The notes under the pieces: generated by a model
What the model saw: only the letters and a program-made list of their open reading frames with translations
The model's database searches: none
Told to the model about the DNA's origin: nothing
Made by a program: the position numbers and the translations under genes
Shown: positions 53,573 through 63,534 of the stretch, piece by piece
Layout of the letters: every line of letters begins with the position of its first letter
Numbering within the stretch: position 1 is the stretch's first letter
DNA from: Maniola hyperantus
Taxonomy: Eukaryota > Arthropoda > Insecta > Lepidoptera > Nymphalidae
NCBI RefSeq assembly: GCF_902806685.2
Contig: NC_048557.2
Coordinates: 5,576,666-5,640,665, forward strand
Direction of reading: 5' to 3'
Length of the DNA: 64,000 nucleotides

Positions 53573-56500
53573 TCAGTAGAAAAACAGTAGTCTTTCCTGA
53601 GCAGTGCCGGAGAGCAGACGCCAGCCGCGCTTGATGTTTAGGTACTGGATAACTGCGCGCACGCAGATTAGAATACCTGAAAAAAAAAACACAGTAGTAA
53701 TAAATAGACTCAATTAAAATTAAACAATTTTGCGAAAACACTTGAGACTGATTTCAAATGATATTATTGGTATAAGTCCCGCAAATTGCTATTGCGCTGG
53801 AACCATGTCTCATTAACATCGAAATGATACGTCATTTTGACGTCAGCCGAAATAAAAATATACCATCAGCTCGAAACTTCAGTCTAGTGCTGACGTCACT
53901 AAGATGGCGGCCACGCGCATTATCAAGTTGGGGGACTTGTATAGCCGTAACTTCATTTCTCAAAAATTCTTTTCGTGCATCGTCAGCTTACGGAGTGTGG
54001 ACGTCCACTGTTGGAGAAAGGCTTTCCTACTAAGCCGCACCACACCGCCACTTCCCGCCAACTTCTTTATATTGGCGGTTCATCGTGCTGGAGGGCGCCC
54101 ACAATAATATTTTATTGATTGGGGGGGGTTCACAGTCCATCAGTTTATTGATTCTGGGCTAAGCAGTAAAGCTCTACTAGTTAGAATCGACGACGACGTA
54201 CCTAAATTAAACTTTCTTTAAAAAACCATAGAAAGGTATGTACCGATTTGTTCCCCGGTTTCGGCACCAACAACCCGATGACGTGATTCTGGTCAAATTT
54301 ATGTTACCTTAAAATATAACCTCATAAAGTACAACAAAAGACCTTACCAAACGCCATGATGAGCCACCACAGCCACGAGTTCTCATGCGAAGCGAGCTCG
54401 GTGGAATGCTTAACGATGAGCGTCCACTTGGCCAGCGACAGGCCGAAGCCGGCCAGCGCGCCGTAGCGACTGGCGACCGTGTGGCAGAAGCACATCAACA
54501 GCAGGAACCCGATCCAGTTGAACAGGAATGCCACTGGTGGGAGAACAAACAAATAGTTCAACCGTAACAACAGGAAGAATCTTTAACGTCGATAGCGCGC
54601 AATTAGGCTGCAGTATTAAATCTCACTTCTGATACTGCATATTATACAAATATGCATATGATACAAAAGGCAGACATTAGCCTCAAGAGCCTGCCAGTCA
54701 AATTTAGGAAGGTGTGCGGGCGCGTACAGTACGCGGCCGAAAGTAATATGCATCGACCTTTAGAAGGAGATAGCAGATTAGCTCTACAGAGCGACAGTTG
54801 TAGAGCTCTGTCGTTGAGACCGACAAAACGTCGCATAGGTACGAGTGACAAAGACAACGCTCTACAAAGCCGAAATATCATTCAAAAGGCCGACGTACAT
54901 TACTTTCTGCCGCGTACTGTAGTGGGTATGCTCGAAAGCAACTGGTCAAAAAGAAATGAGATACTATAGAAGATAGAAGCAGTGATAGCCTAGTAGTTAG
55001 GACGTTCGCCTTCTAATCGGAGGTCGGGGTTCGATCCCGGGCACGGACCTCTAACTTTTCGGAATTATGTGCGTTTTAATTAATTAAATATCACTTGCTT
55101 TAACGGTGAAGGAAAACATCGTGAGGAAACCTGAATGCCTGAGAGTTCTCCATAATGTTCTCAAAGGTGTGTGAAGTCTACCAATCCGCACATGCCAGCG
55201 TGGTAGACTATGGCCAAAACCCTTCTCACTCTGAGAGGAGACCCGCGCTCTGTAGTGAGCCGGTGATGGGTTGATCATGATGATGATGATGATGATGACT
55301 ATAGCAGATAATGCTAAATAAACCAATTCAAATTTACAATTTTACAAATCATCGTATTTTTAACACATTTTCAATAATAATTCATCACAGTTGCAGTACG
55401 AGGTCAAGTTGGCCGAATCTCGTCTATTTGTTCTAGAATAACAATTATTCCATCAAAGACATCTAGACAATTTATCTACATGACGTCTAGGACATAATGA
55501 CAAAAATAGTTCTTGTATGTCTACATGTGTGAATTACTTCCTAACGTTTCTGGCACATATCCAAGATATTGAGATTCATCCGGCCATAATATATTATAGC
55601 TTATGCAAGCGACATAGTTAAGTGACATGAATCACTACTCCTATTATCACTACCCCTATTATAAATGCACAAGGGTGTGTGTGTTGGTTGGTTGGTTCAA
55701 TGGTTTGTTGGTTTGTCCTTCAATCACGTCGCAACGGAGCAACGGATCGGCGTGATTTTTTGCATGGGTATAGTTAAAGACCTGGATAGTGACATAGGCT
55801 ACATTTTATCCCGGAAAATTAAAGACTTCCCACGTAATTTCCAAAAACGTTCGGCACGCGAACGAAATCGCGGACATCAGCTAGTGATAAAATAAATCCT
55901 TTTGATGCAAAGCCTAACGGACCTTTGAAATGGGGTCCTAACTAAATCGCAAAAAGCGAAACGAACGAACTGGAAATGAAGAAGATCATAATGGCTGACC
56001 AGCGCGTATGTTTGCCTATATGAGCGAATTTAGATTTTATTTTAAAATCTTATTTTGACTTTTTGATTTCCCAGAATAAAAAGTGCGCTCTATCCATCGG
56101 TTCATTGCAAAGTTTCGACAATCTCCCTGACGCAGTGGTAAGCGCTGTTGTCCTGTTAGTGAGAGGTCCGGGTTTGATTACCGGCAGGTGTTTGGAATTT
56201 TATAATTCCTAGATTTCTGGTATGGTCTGGTGGGAGGCTTCGGCTGTGGCTAATTACCACCCTACCAGCAAAGCCGTGCCGCTAAGTGATTTAGCATTCC
56301 GGTCCGATGCCGTGTAGAACCAAAGAGTTTAATAAAAACTGCCATACCCCGTCCAGGTTAGCCTACATCCATCGTAGATTGCATCACCACTTACCACCAG
56401 GTGAGATTGCAGAGGCTAACTTGTATCAGAATAAAAAAATGTATTATCTGAAGGGAGGGATACCAATTACAACTCGGGTATCTTTAAAACAAGAGTGAAT

Positions 56501-59379
56501 AGGCATTTTTCTGGTAAACGCGTCCAATCTTAGGCCACATCATCACTTCCCATCAGGTGTGATTGTGGTCAAGCGTATACCAATAATGAAAAAAAAAAAG
56601 GATGTGGTTGGTGGTTTGCTTACCAAAAAATGATGTAAGGAACATGATGTCTGTGCCGAGCAAACTGTTCTCAGGGTCAAGCTGCTCTGCCGTACCCTCC
56701 GTTGGCTCCACGGTGACAAATGCCGCGATCGTTGGATGGTTTGGTGGTGGCATCTATTCAAAAGATAATGGTACTGATTCTGAGCACAACCTAATTTTAG
56801 AGTATTCGCATCCTCTTCTTACTAATGTAATATGAAAAGGACAGACGCAGTTTGACAGTTTTAAATTTAATTTTTAGATGGTAAAACCCGTGATTTTAGC
56901 GCACAGTCGCGAGCCTACTGTTTAAATTTGTAGCGTGCACTAAAATTTAGAGTCTTTAAATGTAAAGTTCATGTTCTGTCCCTTTTTCGCATTGTTAAAA
57001 AGAAAAGTATACTTTAAATTTAGTTTAGAGAAAGACAACGGAATCGGTGCCATTGTAACTTTAATATTAAGGAAATGGCAACCTGATCCATAAATTAGTG
57101 CTAGTGTTACCAATTTTTTAAAATAAAATAAGATGTAAGATAGAATAATCTTAATCTAAATATATAAAATGAAAAGGTGACTGACTGACTGACTGATCTA
57201 TCAACGCAGAGCTCAAACTACTGCACGGGTCAGGCTGGAATTATTAAAGGGTGAAATAGAGGTTTGAAATTTGTGTAGTCCACGCGGACAAAGTCGCGAG
57301 CATAAGCTAGTTAAATAATAAGAATAGAAAATTAGTAAAACAGTCTATCAGAGGATAAAGGCTATTTTTATTTTATTTATTTTTATTTTGAGTGAAATAA
57401 CTAACCTGCAGCTGTCCCTCCCCTTCCATCTGCTTCTCCCGCTGCACCTCCTCATATGTAGGGAGCTTAGAGTTGGCTGCCACATCATATGGCGGCGGCG
57501 CCGAGAAGTCTGCTTGGGGTGGTGGGATGTCGTGGAGGTTGTCTAAAACAGTGATTCTATATCAGTACCCTTATTATAAATGCGAAAGTGTGTTTGTTTG
57601 TTGGTTTGTCCTTCATCCTTTTTTTATTTTTTTATTAAAGAACTAGCTGATACCAGCGACTTCGTACGCGTGGATTTAGCTATTTAAAGGGTTTGAACCG
57701 TCGACCTTTCGGTTTTCAGTCCACTCCTTTACCGGTTGAGCTATTGAGGCTCTAAATTGATTGTCCTCCATCGCAACGGTGCAACGGATTGACGTGATTT
57801 TTTGCATGGGTATACATAAAGACCTGGAGAGTGACATAGGCTACTTTTTAAAATCAAAGAGTTCCCACGAGATTTTAAAAAAAACCTAATTCCACGCAGA
57901 CAAAGTTGCTGGCATCAACTAGTCATGAATAAATCACAGGCACACAGCATAACAAATTACTATCTAATCCATGCTAATATTAAAAATGTGAAAGTGTGTG
58001 TCTGTCTGTATATCTGTTACCTTTTTACTGCCCAGCTGTTTAACTGATTTTGATGAGATTTGGTACAGAGATAGCTGGCATTTTAAAGATAAACATATAG
58101 GCTACTTTTTTCTCAGAAAATCAAAGTTTTCACAGGATTCTTGAAAACCTAAATTGGATGAAGTTATGGGCATCATCTGGATCTTATATTATGTGACTGT
58201 GGAATTTGTTTTTAAATTTTTCTTTCTTACTAAGATATTTTCCAGTATGAAAAGTACCCTATTGTCCAGGGCACCAGGATGTAAATTGTATCAGAGAAGT
58301 AGCGTAGCTACCTAGGGGCTAGGCGGGGCAGTGCCCCGGGGCCCTAAAGCTCAGGGGGCCCTCGAATCCTAACCAGAAAATCTCGATCCAACTAAAGTTT
58401 TGAAAATTTCTCCCATTTTCAAAATAAATATGATAATTCGAAAGTTACTAGGGAATTCCCCTAAATTCTTTCTGTGAATGTATTTGTATTTAATATTTTT
58501 ATTTGATAAAACCTAACCAGTTTAGATAGCAGTGGGGCCCCATTTTTGATTTGCCCCAGGGCCCTTGGTTACCTAGTTACGCCACTGTATCAGAGCCATT
58601 TTGTTTTAAGATAAAGCTGTGACAGAGAAATACCATTTCACATCACTACCTACCTATATTGTAAACTGGAAAGTGTGTGTTTGTTGGTTTGTCTTTCAAT
58701 CATGTCACAGCAGAGCAATTACGGATCAACATAATTTTTGCATGGATATTAATATAGTTAAAGCCCTGGAGAGTGACATAGGTATGTATAATATATATAC
58801 ATATATACATACTTTTTTTCCTGGAAAATTAAAGAACTCCACAGGTTATAAAAACCTAAATCCACATGAACAAAGTTGTTGGCATTAGCTAGTATTTAAT
58901 AATAAGTATTAATAATAATAGTATGGTTTGTAAAGACCATAAGAAACTGAGCCTTCCCCATACAAAATTTGCATGATTGTTAAATTGTAGACATTGTTTA
59001 CAGTTGGCAATACATAATATTATTGCCTTAGATTATTATCAGATAAGAAGTAACTGTTTTACAAATATTGAAGATAGTGTCATAACATAGCTCATAAACA
59101 TTTTAATAGCAGAGTTTATGAATCACCTATTTGTTTTCACCTATGATGACGCTACGGGTAAATTATTATAGCAAACAATTTATGCTTACTTATGTCAATA
59201 AAAGGCGAAGGCAAGTTGCTATCCATTGAGGAAGGCAGAATCACCCTTAGATGCGCCGTAGGGCACAAATTCTCAACCCGAGTCTGGCTCTAAAAAAATA
59301 GAAATCACATTCACACATCTAGATCGACCGAGCAATTACATAAATAAACAATAAAAACAATCAGCCAGTCACATACCAT
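53573..59379 (-). CDS. Ndfip: NEDD4 family-interacting protein (Ndfip)
   Basis: Endosome/Golgi membrane adaptor that recruits and activates NEDD4-type HECT ubiquitin ligases. Coding exons on the minus strand: 59379-59377 (ATG only), 59289-59190, 57542-57406, 56753-56624, 54533-54348, 53676-53573; 219 residues, close to human NDFIP1 (221). The N-terminal cytosolic part has the WW-binding motifs PPPY (APPPYDVA) and LPTY (KLPTYEEVQ). Then follow the conserved FLFNWIGFLL helix, the hallmark RYGALAGFGLSLAKWTLIV, WLWWLIMAFG, and the tail ICVRAVIQYLNIKRGWRLLS ending FFY. All junctions are in phase. The next in-frame Met is at 59226, so the true start could be there if the tiny first exon is not used. 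Confidence 0.94.
53771..53938. mobile_element. Fold-back repeat with gcaaattgct ends (copy 2), beside the Ndfip 5'-most part of the last exon's intron
   Basis: Near-identical to 38691-38868; lies in the last Ndfip intron. Confidence 0.8.
54724..54921. mobile_element. Family G palindromic element in Ndfip intron
   Basis: tacagtacgcggccgaaagt and tactttctgccgcgtactgt ends; interior gtctctgtc/gacagagac-type palindrome. Confidence 0.85.
54981..55299 (+). mobile_element. tRNA-derived SINE (family A) in Ndfip intron
   Basis: Full forward copy: agtgatagcctagtagttag head, ggttcgatcccgggcacg B box, long (GAT)n tail. Confidence 0.85.
55651..55886 (+). mobile_element. Family B2 repeat in Ndfip intron
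   Basis: cctattataaatgcacaagg, tccttcaatcacgtcgcaac and a gcggacatcagctagtg end. Confidence 0.75.
56125..56445 (+). mobile_element. Family D SINE-like repeat in Ndfip intron
   Basis: Head ctgacgcagtggtaagcgct, gggtttgattaccggcagg, and a caccaggtgagattgcagag end with A-rich tail; a further fragment at 56505-56600 abuts Ndfip exon 4. Confidence 0.78.
56766..57059. mobile_element. MITE-like element (copy 2 of the 47649 family)
   Basis: Left aatggtactgattctgagca; right ggaatcggtgccatt is its imperfect reverse complement. Begins only 12 bp upstream of the Ndfip exon 4 acceptor side. Confidence 0.78.
57158..57315 (+). mobile_element. Family C repeat with internal deletion
   Basis: aaaggtgactgactgactga through gtagtccacgcggacaaagt; the middle of the family is missing. 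Confidence 0.7.
57560..57925 (+). mobile_element. Family B2 repeat interrupted by other fragments
   Basis: Left part 57560-57617 ends at ggtttgtccttcat; the right part resumes near 57768 with ctccatcgcaacggtgcaac. Between them lie a family B/C end and a family E fragment (57687-57755). Confidence 0.7.
57962..58178 (+). mobile_element. Family B repeat, diverged
   Basis: atccatgctaatattaaaaa to ggcatcatctgg. Confidence 0.7.
58294..58590. mobile_element. MITE-like element with gtagcgtagctac / gttacgccactg ends
   Basis: Left agtagcgtagctacctaggg and right-arm reverse complement cagtggcgtaactaggtaac; core ggggcagtgccccggggccc and its imperfect reverse copy near 58535-58565. The tag resembles hAT-like MITEs. 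Confidence 0.75.
58640..58895 (+). mobile_element. Family B2 repeat, diverged, in Ndfip intron 2
   Basis: Retains tttgttggtttgtctttcaa and a ttggcattagctagt end, with a TATA microsatellite inserted near 58785-58810. Confidence 0.65.
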
Positions 59380-59611
59380 TTTTTTTGCTACAATACTGTA
59401 TCACTATATTGTTTACCACAGCGATTACTTTTGAACACGATTATTACACTAAATTCTATACACTATTGAGTGAATTCGCCTTAGCGCACATTATTCAAGG
59501 TCCTTCGTAAGTTCTAATATATTTTATCAAGCAATCAAACTAGAAAACTGCAAAATTGCAAGCGTAATCCAAAAAATCCAAAAATCCTGCCCAAACCGTA
59601 GATAAAGTACC
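59380..59611 (-). promoter_or_regulatory. Candidate Ndfip 5' UTR/promoter remnant between LINE tail and start codon
   Basis: Only 232 bp separate the Ndfip ATG from the LINE poly(A). No TATA box or initiator could be assigned with confidence. The Ndfip promoter must lie here, or upstream of the LINE with the element inside a 5' intron or leader. Confidence 0.35.
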
Positions 59612-59900
59612 TTTTTTTTTTTTTTTTTAATTTATTTTACGGCCCTGGATAACAGTCCTTTAAGGCCTTTCAAAAATTTACAAATTCTAAAATTCAAAAT
59701 TGCTTATAACTAAATATTATTCTAAAAATACAAAATTGCTTATAACTAATTAGTCTAACGTTTTTACACTTTATTTATAGTATTACTTATATAATTAAAA
59801 ATAGACTTAAAATATGACGTTTTACACAACAAGTCCTTTACATGGCGGGGAAAATCAATTTTTTGTTTTTGTTCCATATTTATAGTGTTTAGATCACTGG

Positions 59901-60683
59901 CTAATATAAGTCTTTGTATGCCAAAGCTGGACATTTGAGTATCATATGATTAACATCAGCCTCCTCATAATCACAATAGTTGCATTTTTTACTGTTTAGT
60001 ATTTTTATTTTATTCAGGTGTGTTGGCACCAGACAGTGACCAAATCTCAGTCTATTCATTAATGATGTAAATTTTCTAGATTCACACTTCGTTTTGAAAT
60101 ACCATGGTTGTATTGGTATTTCCTTTTGAATTTCCGCATACCATTTTCCTTTATTTTTATTAGTCACATCCCACACTTCACTCCACAATTTCTTTTGTCT
60201 TATTTTAATTGTATTGCATAAATCCGTAAATGGCACCTTGATGCTACTTGAACAATCTTCATAAAAATTACTTTTTCTTGTAGCAGAATCAACGACTTCA
60301 TTTCCTGTTATGCCTCTGTGGGAGGGTACCCAAACAAATTCTATATTAATTCCCCTTTGTTTTAAATTAAGTAGTACATTTTTAATTTGGAAAATAATAT
60401 AAACTAATTTATAATTACTAAAATTAAAATTATTTATAGCTAAAAGAACACTTTTCGAGTCTGTTATTAAAACATAGTTATTAATTTTAAACATTAATTC
60501 TTCTTTGATATATTCCAATGCCTTGAACAGGGCCACGCATTCAGCAGTAAACACACTGCAGTCAGAGTTTAATTTATATGATCTACATTTTTTTAACTGT
60601 GAATCATAAAAAGCAGAACTTACAAAGTTCTCATTTTTAGAACCATCCGAATATCCTATAATGATTTTTACAATTTTCTTCAA
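59901..60683 (-). CDS. LINE RNase H domain and C-terminus (frame-shifted from ORF2)
   Basis: 260 residues in a different frame from ORF2, overlapping its last 47 bases. RNase H catalytic landmarks are visible: GYSDGSK (first Asp), TAECVAL (Glu), LITDSKS (second Asp) and WVPSHRGITGNEVVD (His and last Asp). A Cys-rich CNYCDYEEADVNHMILKCP motif, common at LINE ORF2 ends, follows. In an intact element this should be the C-terminus of ORF2. Confidence 0.88.
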   Translation of the reverse strand: MKKIVKIIIGYSDGSKNENFVSSAFYDSQLKKCRSYKLNSDCSVFTAECVALFKALEYIKEELMFKINNYVLITDSKSVLLAINNFNFSNYKLVYIIFQIKNVLLNLKQRGINIEFVWVPSHRGITGNEVVDSATRKSNFYEDCSSSIKVPFTDLCNTIKIRQKKLWSEVWDVTNKNKGKWYAEIQKEIPIQPWYFKTKCESRKFTSLMNRLRFGHCLVPTHLNKIKILNSKKCNYCDYEEADVNHMILKCPALAYKDLY

Positions 60684-63534
60684 TGAACAATAGGAAGTCT
60701 AAATTGGATTTAATATCAGTGATGTGTATTCTATTTTCGAGGTTTATTACATCATAGTGGCAATCATACATCGGCCAAACGTCATTCACATTTATCTTAC
60801 TAGCAATACTATGCATATAAGTCATAATCATTGACATAGTAGGTCCTTTACCGGAAAGAAGTGCTTCCGCTGTAGGTTGTAGAGTTTCAATTGATGCTTC
60901 AGTAACTTTTAATAAATCCTGTGGAAGTAATAATTTGTTTACCAAGTTAGAGTTAGCGAATAGTTGCTTCAAACAAAACTTTTCAGCCAAATAAACACGT
61001 CTCACCGGCAAAGGAGGGATACATGTTTCTACTTCCATTGAATTAATAGATGTAGACCGCATTGCTCCACTTATTATTCTCAAACCTATATTTTGAATGA
61101 CATCCAATTTTTTCAACAACGATGGATTAGTTTGCATATACGCAAGACAACTATAATCAAAATGACTTCTAACCATACCATTGTACAACAAAGTCAAAAC
61201 TTTGGGATCTGAACCCCAAAATGTACCAGCTAAACATCTAATAAGATTAATGCTTTTTAATGCATTTTTACAAATGTAGTTAATGTGAGCATCGAATTTT
61301 AGTTTTGTATCAAAAATTACTCCTAAGAACTTCTTATTTCTTACAATTGGAACATCTAAGTTATTATATTTAATGTTTACATCTACTGGTCCACCAAATA
61401 CCATGCATGAACTTTTAGAGGTATTAATACTTAATTTTAAAGTGTTTTGGTAATAATTTTGCACCTGAGTCAATGCTGAATTAACATTATTTACAGCTAT
61501 TTCTACATTTTTATTTACACTATATAATAACAAGTCATCTGCAAATTGTAAAATTTTTACATCCTTTGTTGTTACATATTTCTCAATTTGAGAGGTATAT
61601 AAATTGTATAAAATTGGAGATAATGATGCACCTTGCATAAGGCCTTTACTTGTTGAGTTAGGTCCATGAAGTATATTATTATACTTAACATAAAACTTTC
61701 TGTTATTTAAAAAATTTGATAGCCATTTTAACATTTTTCCAGGAATGCCAATTTCATGAAGAGAAGTAATAATCTGGTTTAAATCAACATTATCATAAGC
61801 ACCTTCTATATCCAAAAATACACATACTGCAGCATCTTTTGATAACTTACAGCTTCTTAAATCCGATACAAATGATGTCAAACTCTCATTAGCACTTCTT
61901 CCTTTTCGGAAACCGTATTGGAATGTAGGTAATAATTTATTTTTTTCTGTAAAATAATCTAATCTCAGTTTCAGCATTTGTTCAAATAATTTTCCTATGC
62001 ATGATGTTAGAGATATTGGTCTGTATGAATTACAATCAGATGAAGATTTATCAGGTTTTAAAATCGGTACTATACATTGGATCTTCCAACTCTCTGGAAC
62101 ACATTGATCATCCCATAGCCTATTAAATATATCAAGTAAAGCTAATTGACCTAATTTATGCAATTTTTTAATCATTATATATGGAATGTTATCTAAGCCG
62201 GGTGTAGAGTTTTTCCTTGATTTAAGTGCTATATTAAATTCTGCAAAAGTGAAAGGCTTTAAAAGTAACATATGCTTGTCAGAATCATTATTAAATTCGA
62301 AAACAGAGGTATTTAACGTTGTGTTATTGTTATCATGTTTAAATTTTGAAATAAAATCGGGAATCCATACATCATTTTTATGCTGTGGTGGGTTTTTAAT
62401 ACGTTTAAACATTTTCATATAATTCCATACTCGAGTAATAGGAGTATATCTATTGAATGTTGAACATAACTTGTACCAACTATTTTTCTTAGCATCCTTA
62501 ATTATTAATTTTTTTTGTGCATCCAATTGTTTATAATTAATGTAATTTTCCATCAACCCATTTCTTTTATATAACTGTAAAGCTTCTCTCGAATTTTTAA
62601 CAGCAACTTCACAGTTTTCATCCCACCAAGGAGCAGGAGTTTTAAAAAGTCTAGGACCTTCAATTTTTACATAAGGAACGAATTCTTTTCTAAGAGTATT
62701 TAAAACTTCACAGAACTTATCATACGACTGTGAAGGATCTTTTTCATCAAAAGATATACCTTTAAAGTACTCCTCTGATTTTGCATAATATTTGGTCCAA
62801 TCTGCTTTATGAAATAGAAATTTCTCTACTTTGTCATTGACAGAATATTTAGATGGAACTAGGCTTAATTTTGTAAATGTTGGATAGTGGTAACTACCCA
62901 AAGGATCGTCACCTACTGACCATTCACATAGAGGTGCTAGTACGGGACTCACCCCTGTCACATCAATAGCAGAGCTATTTGCATTAGGTCTTTGTACTGT
63001 AGTAGATACACCTGTGTTTAACAGGCATAGGTCATGTTCATCAAAAATTTCAAACAATGTTTTGCCTCTTGAATTTGTACAATTGCACCCAAAAGCAATA
63101 TGATGCGCGTTAAAATCTCCTGAGACTATACAAGGTTTTGGTAAGCTAGCAATAATATTTTTAAGTTTATTAATTCTACAATAATTGTTATTTTTATTTT
63201 TAGGTGGACAATAAACACATAGAATCGACACGGAACCTATATTAGTTTCTAGAGAAATTGCTATGGACTGGACATCTTGATAAAATTGTGTTGGCAATAT
63301 TTTATATTTTAATGTATTTTTTAATAAAATGCCTACTCCACCATGTTCATTATTTGCATTTTTTCCTACAAAATTATATCCTGAAAATCTAATAGGATTA
63401 CTTGTATTTTTTTGCCAGGTCTCATTTAATAGCAAAATATCAATATTATGTTGTTCCAAAAATGTTTTAACCAAGGGTTTCTTATTGTTAATACTTTGGA
63501 TATTATGCTGCACAATAGTTAGGTGAGAATCCAT
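60637..63534 (-). CDS. LINE ORF2: apurinic-type endonuclease and reverse transcriptase
   Basis: 965 residues. The endonuclease comes first, with QHNIQSI, LLLNETWQ, ILCVYCPP and the catalytic SGDFNAHH. The reverse transcriptase follows in the middle, with NSYRPISLTSCIGKLFE, QYGFRKGRS, FLDIEGAYDNV, QGASLSPILYNLYTS and the active site FADDLLLYS. Its start codon overlaps the ORF1 stop as TAATG. The frame ends at 60637 just as the RNase H region begins in another frame, suggesting a single frameshift in this copy. Confidence 0.93.
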   Translation of the reverse strand: MDSHLTIVQHNIQSINNKKPLVKTFLEQHNIDILLLNETWQKNTSNPIRFSGYNFVGKNANNEHGGVGILLKNTLKYKILPTQFYQDVQSIAISLETNIGSVSILCVYCPPKNKNNNYCRINKLKNIIASLPKPCIVSGDFNAHHIAFGCNCTNSRGKTLFEIFDEHDLCLLNTGVSTTVQRPNANSSAIDVTGVSPVLAPLCEWSVGDDPLGSYHYPTFTKLSLVPSKYSVNDKVEKFLFHKADWTKYYAKSEEYFKGISFDEKDPSQSYDKFCEVLNTLRKEFVPYVKIEGPRLFKTPAPWWDENCEVAVKNSREALQLYKRNGLMENYINYKQLDAQKKLIIKDAKKNSWYKLCSTFNRYTPITRVWNYMKMFKRIKNPPQHKNDVWIPDFISKFKHDNNNTTLNTSVFEFNNDSDKHMLLLKPFTFAEFNIALKSRKNSTPGLDNIPYIMIKKLHKLGQLALLDIFNRLWDDQCVPESWKIQCIVPILKPDKSSSDCNSYRPISLTSCIGKLFEQMLKLRLDYFTEKNKLLPTFQYGFRKGRSANESLTSFVSDLRSCKLSKDAAVCVFLDIEGAYDNVDLNQIITSLHEIGIPGKMLKWLSNFLNNRKFYVKYNNILHGPNSTSKGLMQGASLSPILYNLYTSQIEKYVTTKDVKILQFADDLLLYSVNKNVEIAVNNVNSALTQVQNYYQNTLKLSINTSKSSCMVFGGPVDVNIKYNNLDVPIVRNKKFLGVIFDTKLKFDAHINYICKNALKSINLIRCLAGTFWGSDPKVLTLLYNGMVRSHFDYSCLAYMQTNPSLLKKLDVIQNIGLRIISGAMRSTSINSMEVETCIPPLPVRRVYLAEKFCLKQLFANSNLVNKLLLPQDLLKVTEASIETLQPTAEALLSGKGPTMSMIMTYMHSIASKINVNDVWPMYDCHYDVINLENRIHITDIKSNLDFLLFIEENCKNHYRIFGWF

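Noticed and set aside
54322..54570. Separate small multi-membrane protein on the minus strand
   Set aside because: It is Ndfip exon 5 read through its flanking introns; the exon boundaries 54533-54348 join neighbours in phase.
60637..60683. Programmed ribosomal frameshift joining LINE RT and RNase H
   Set aside because: No clear slippery heptamer with a downstream pseudoknot was seen; a simple indel is more economical.
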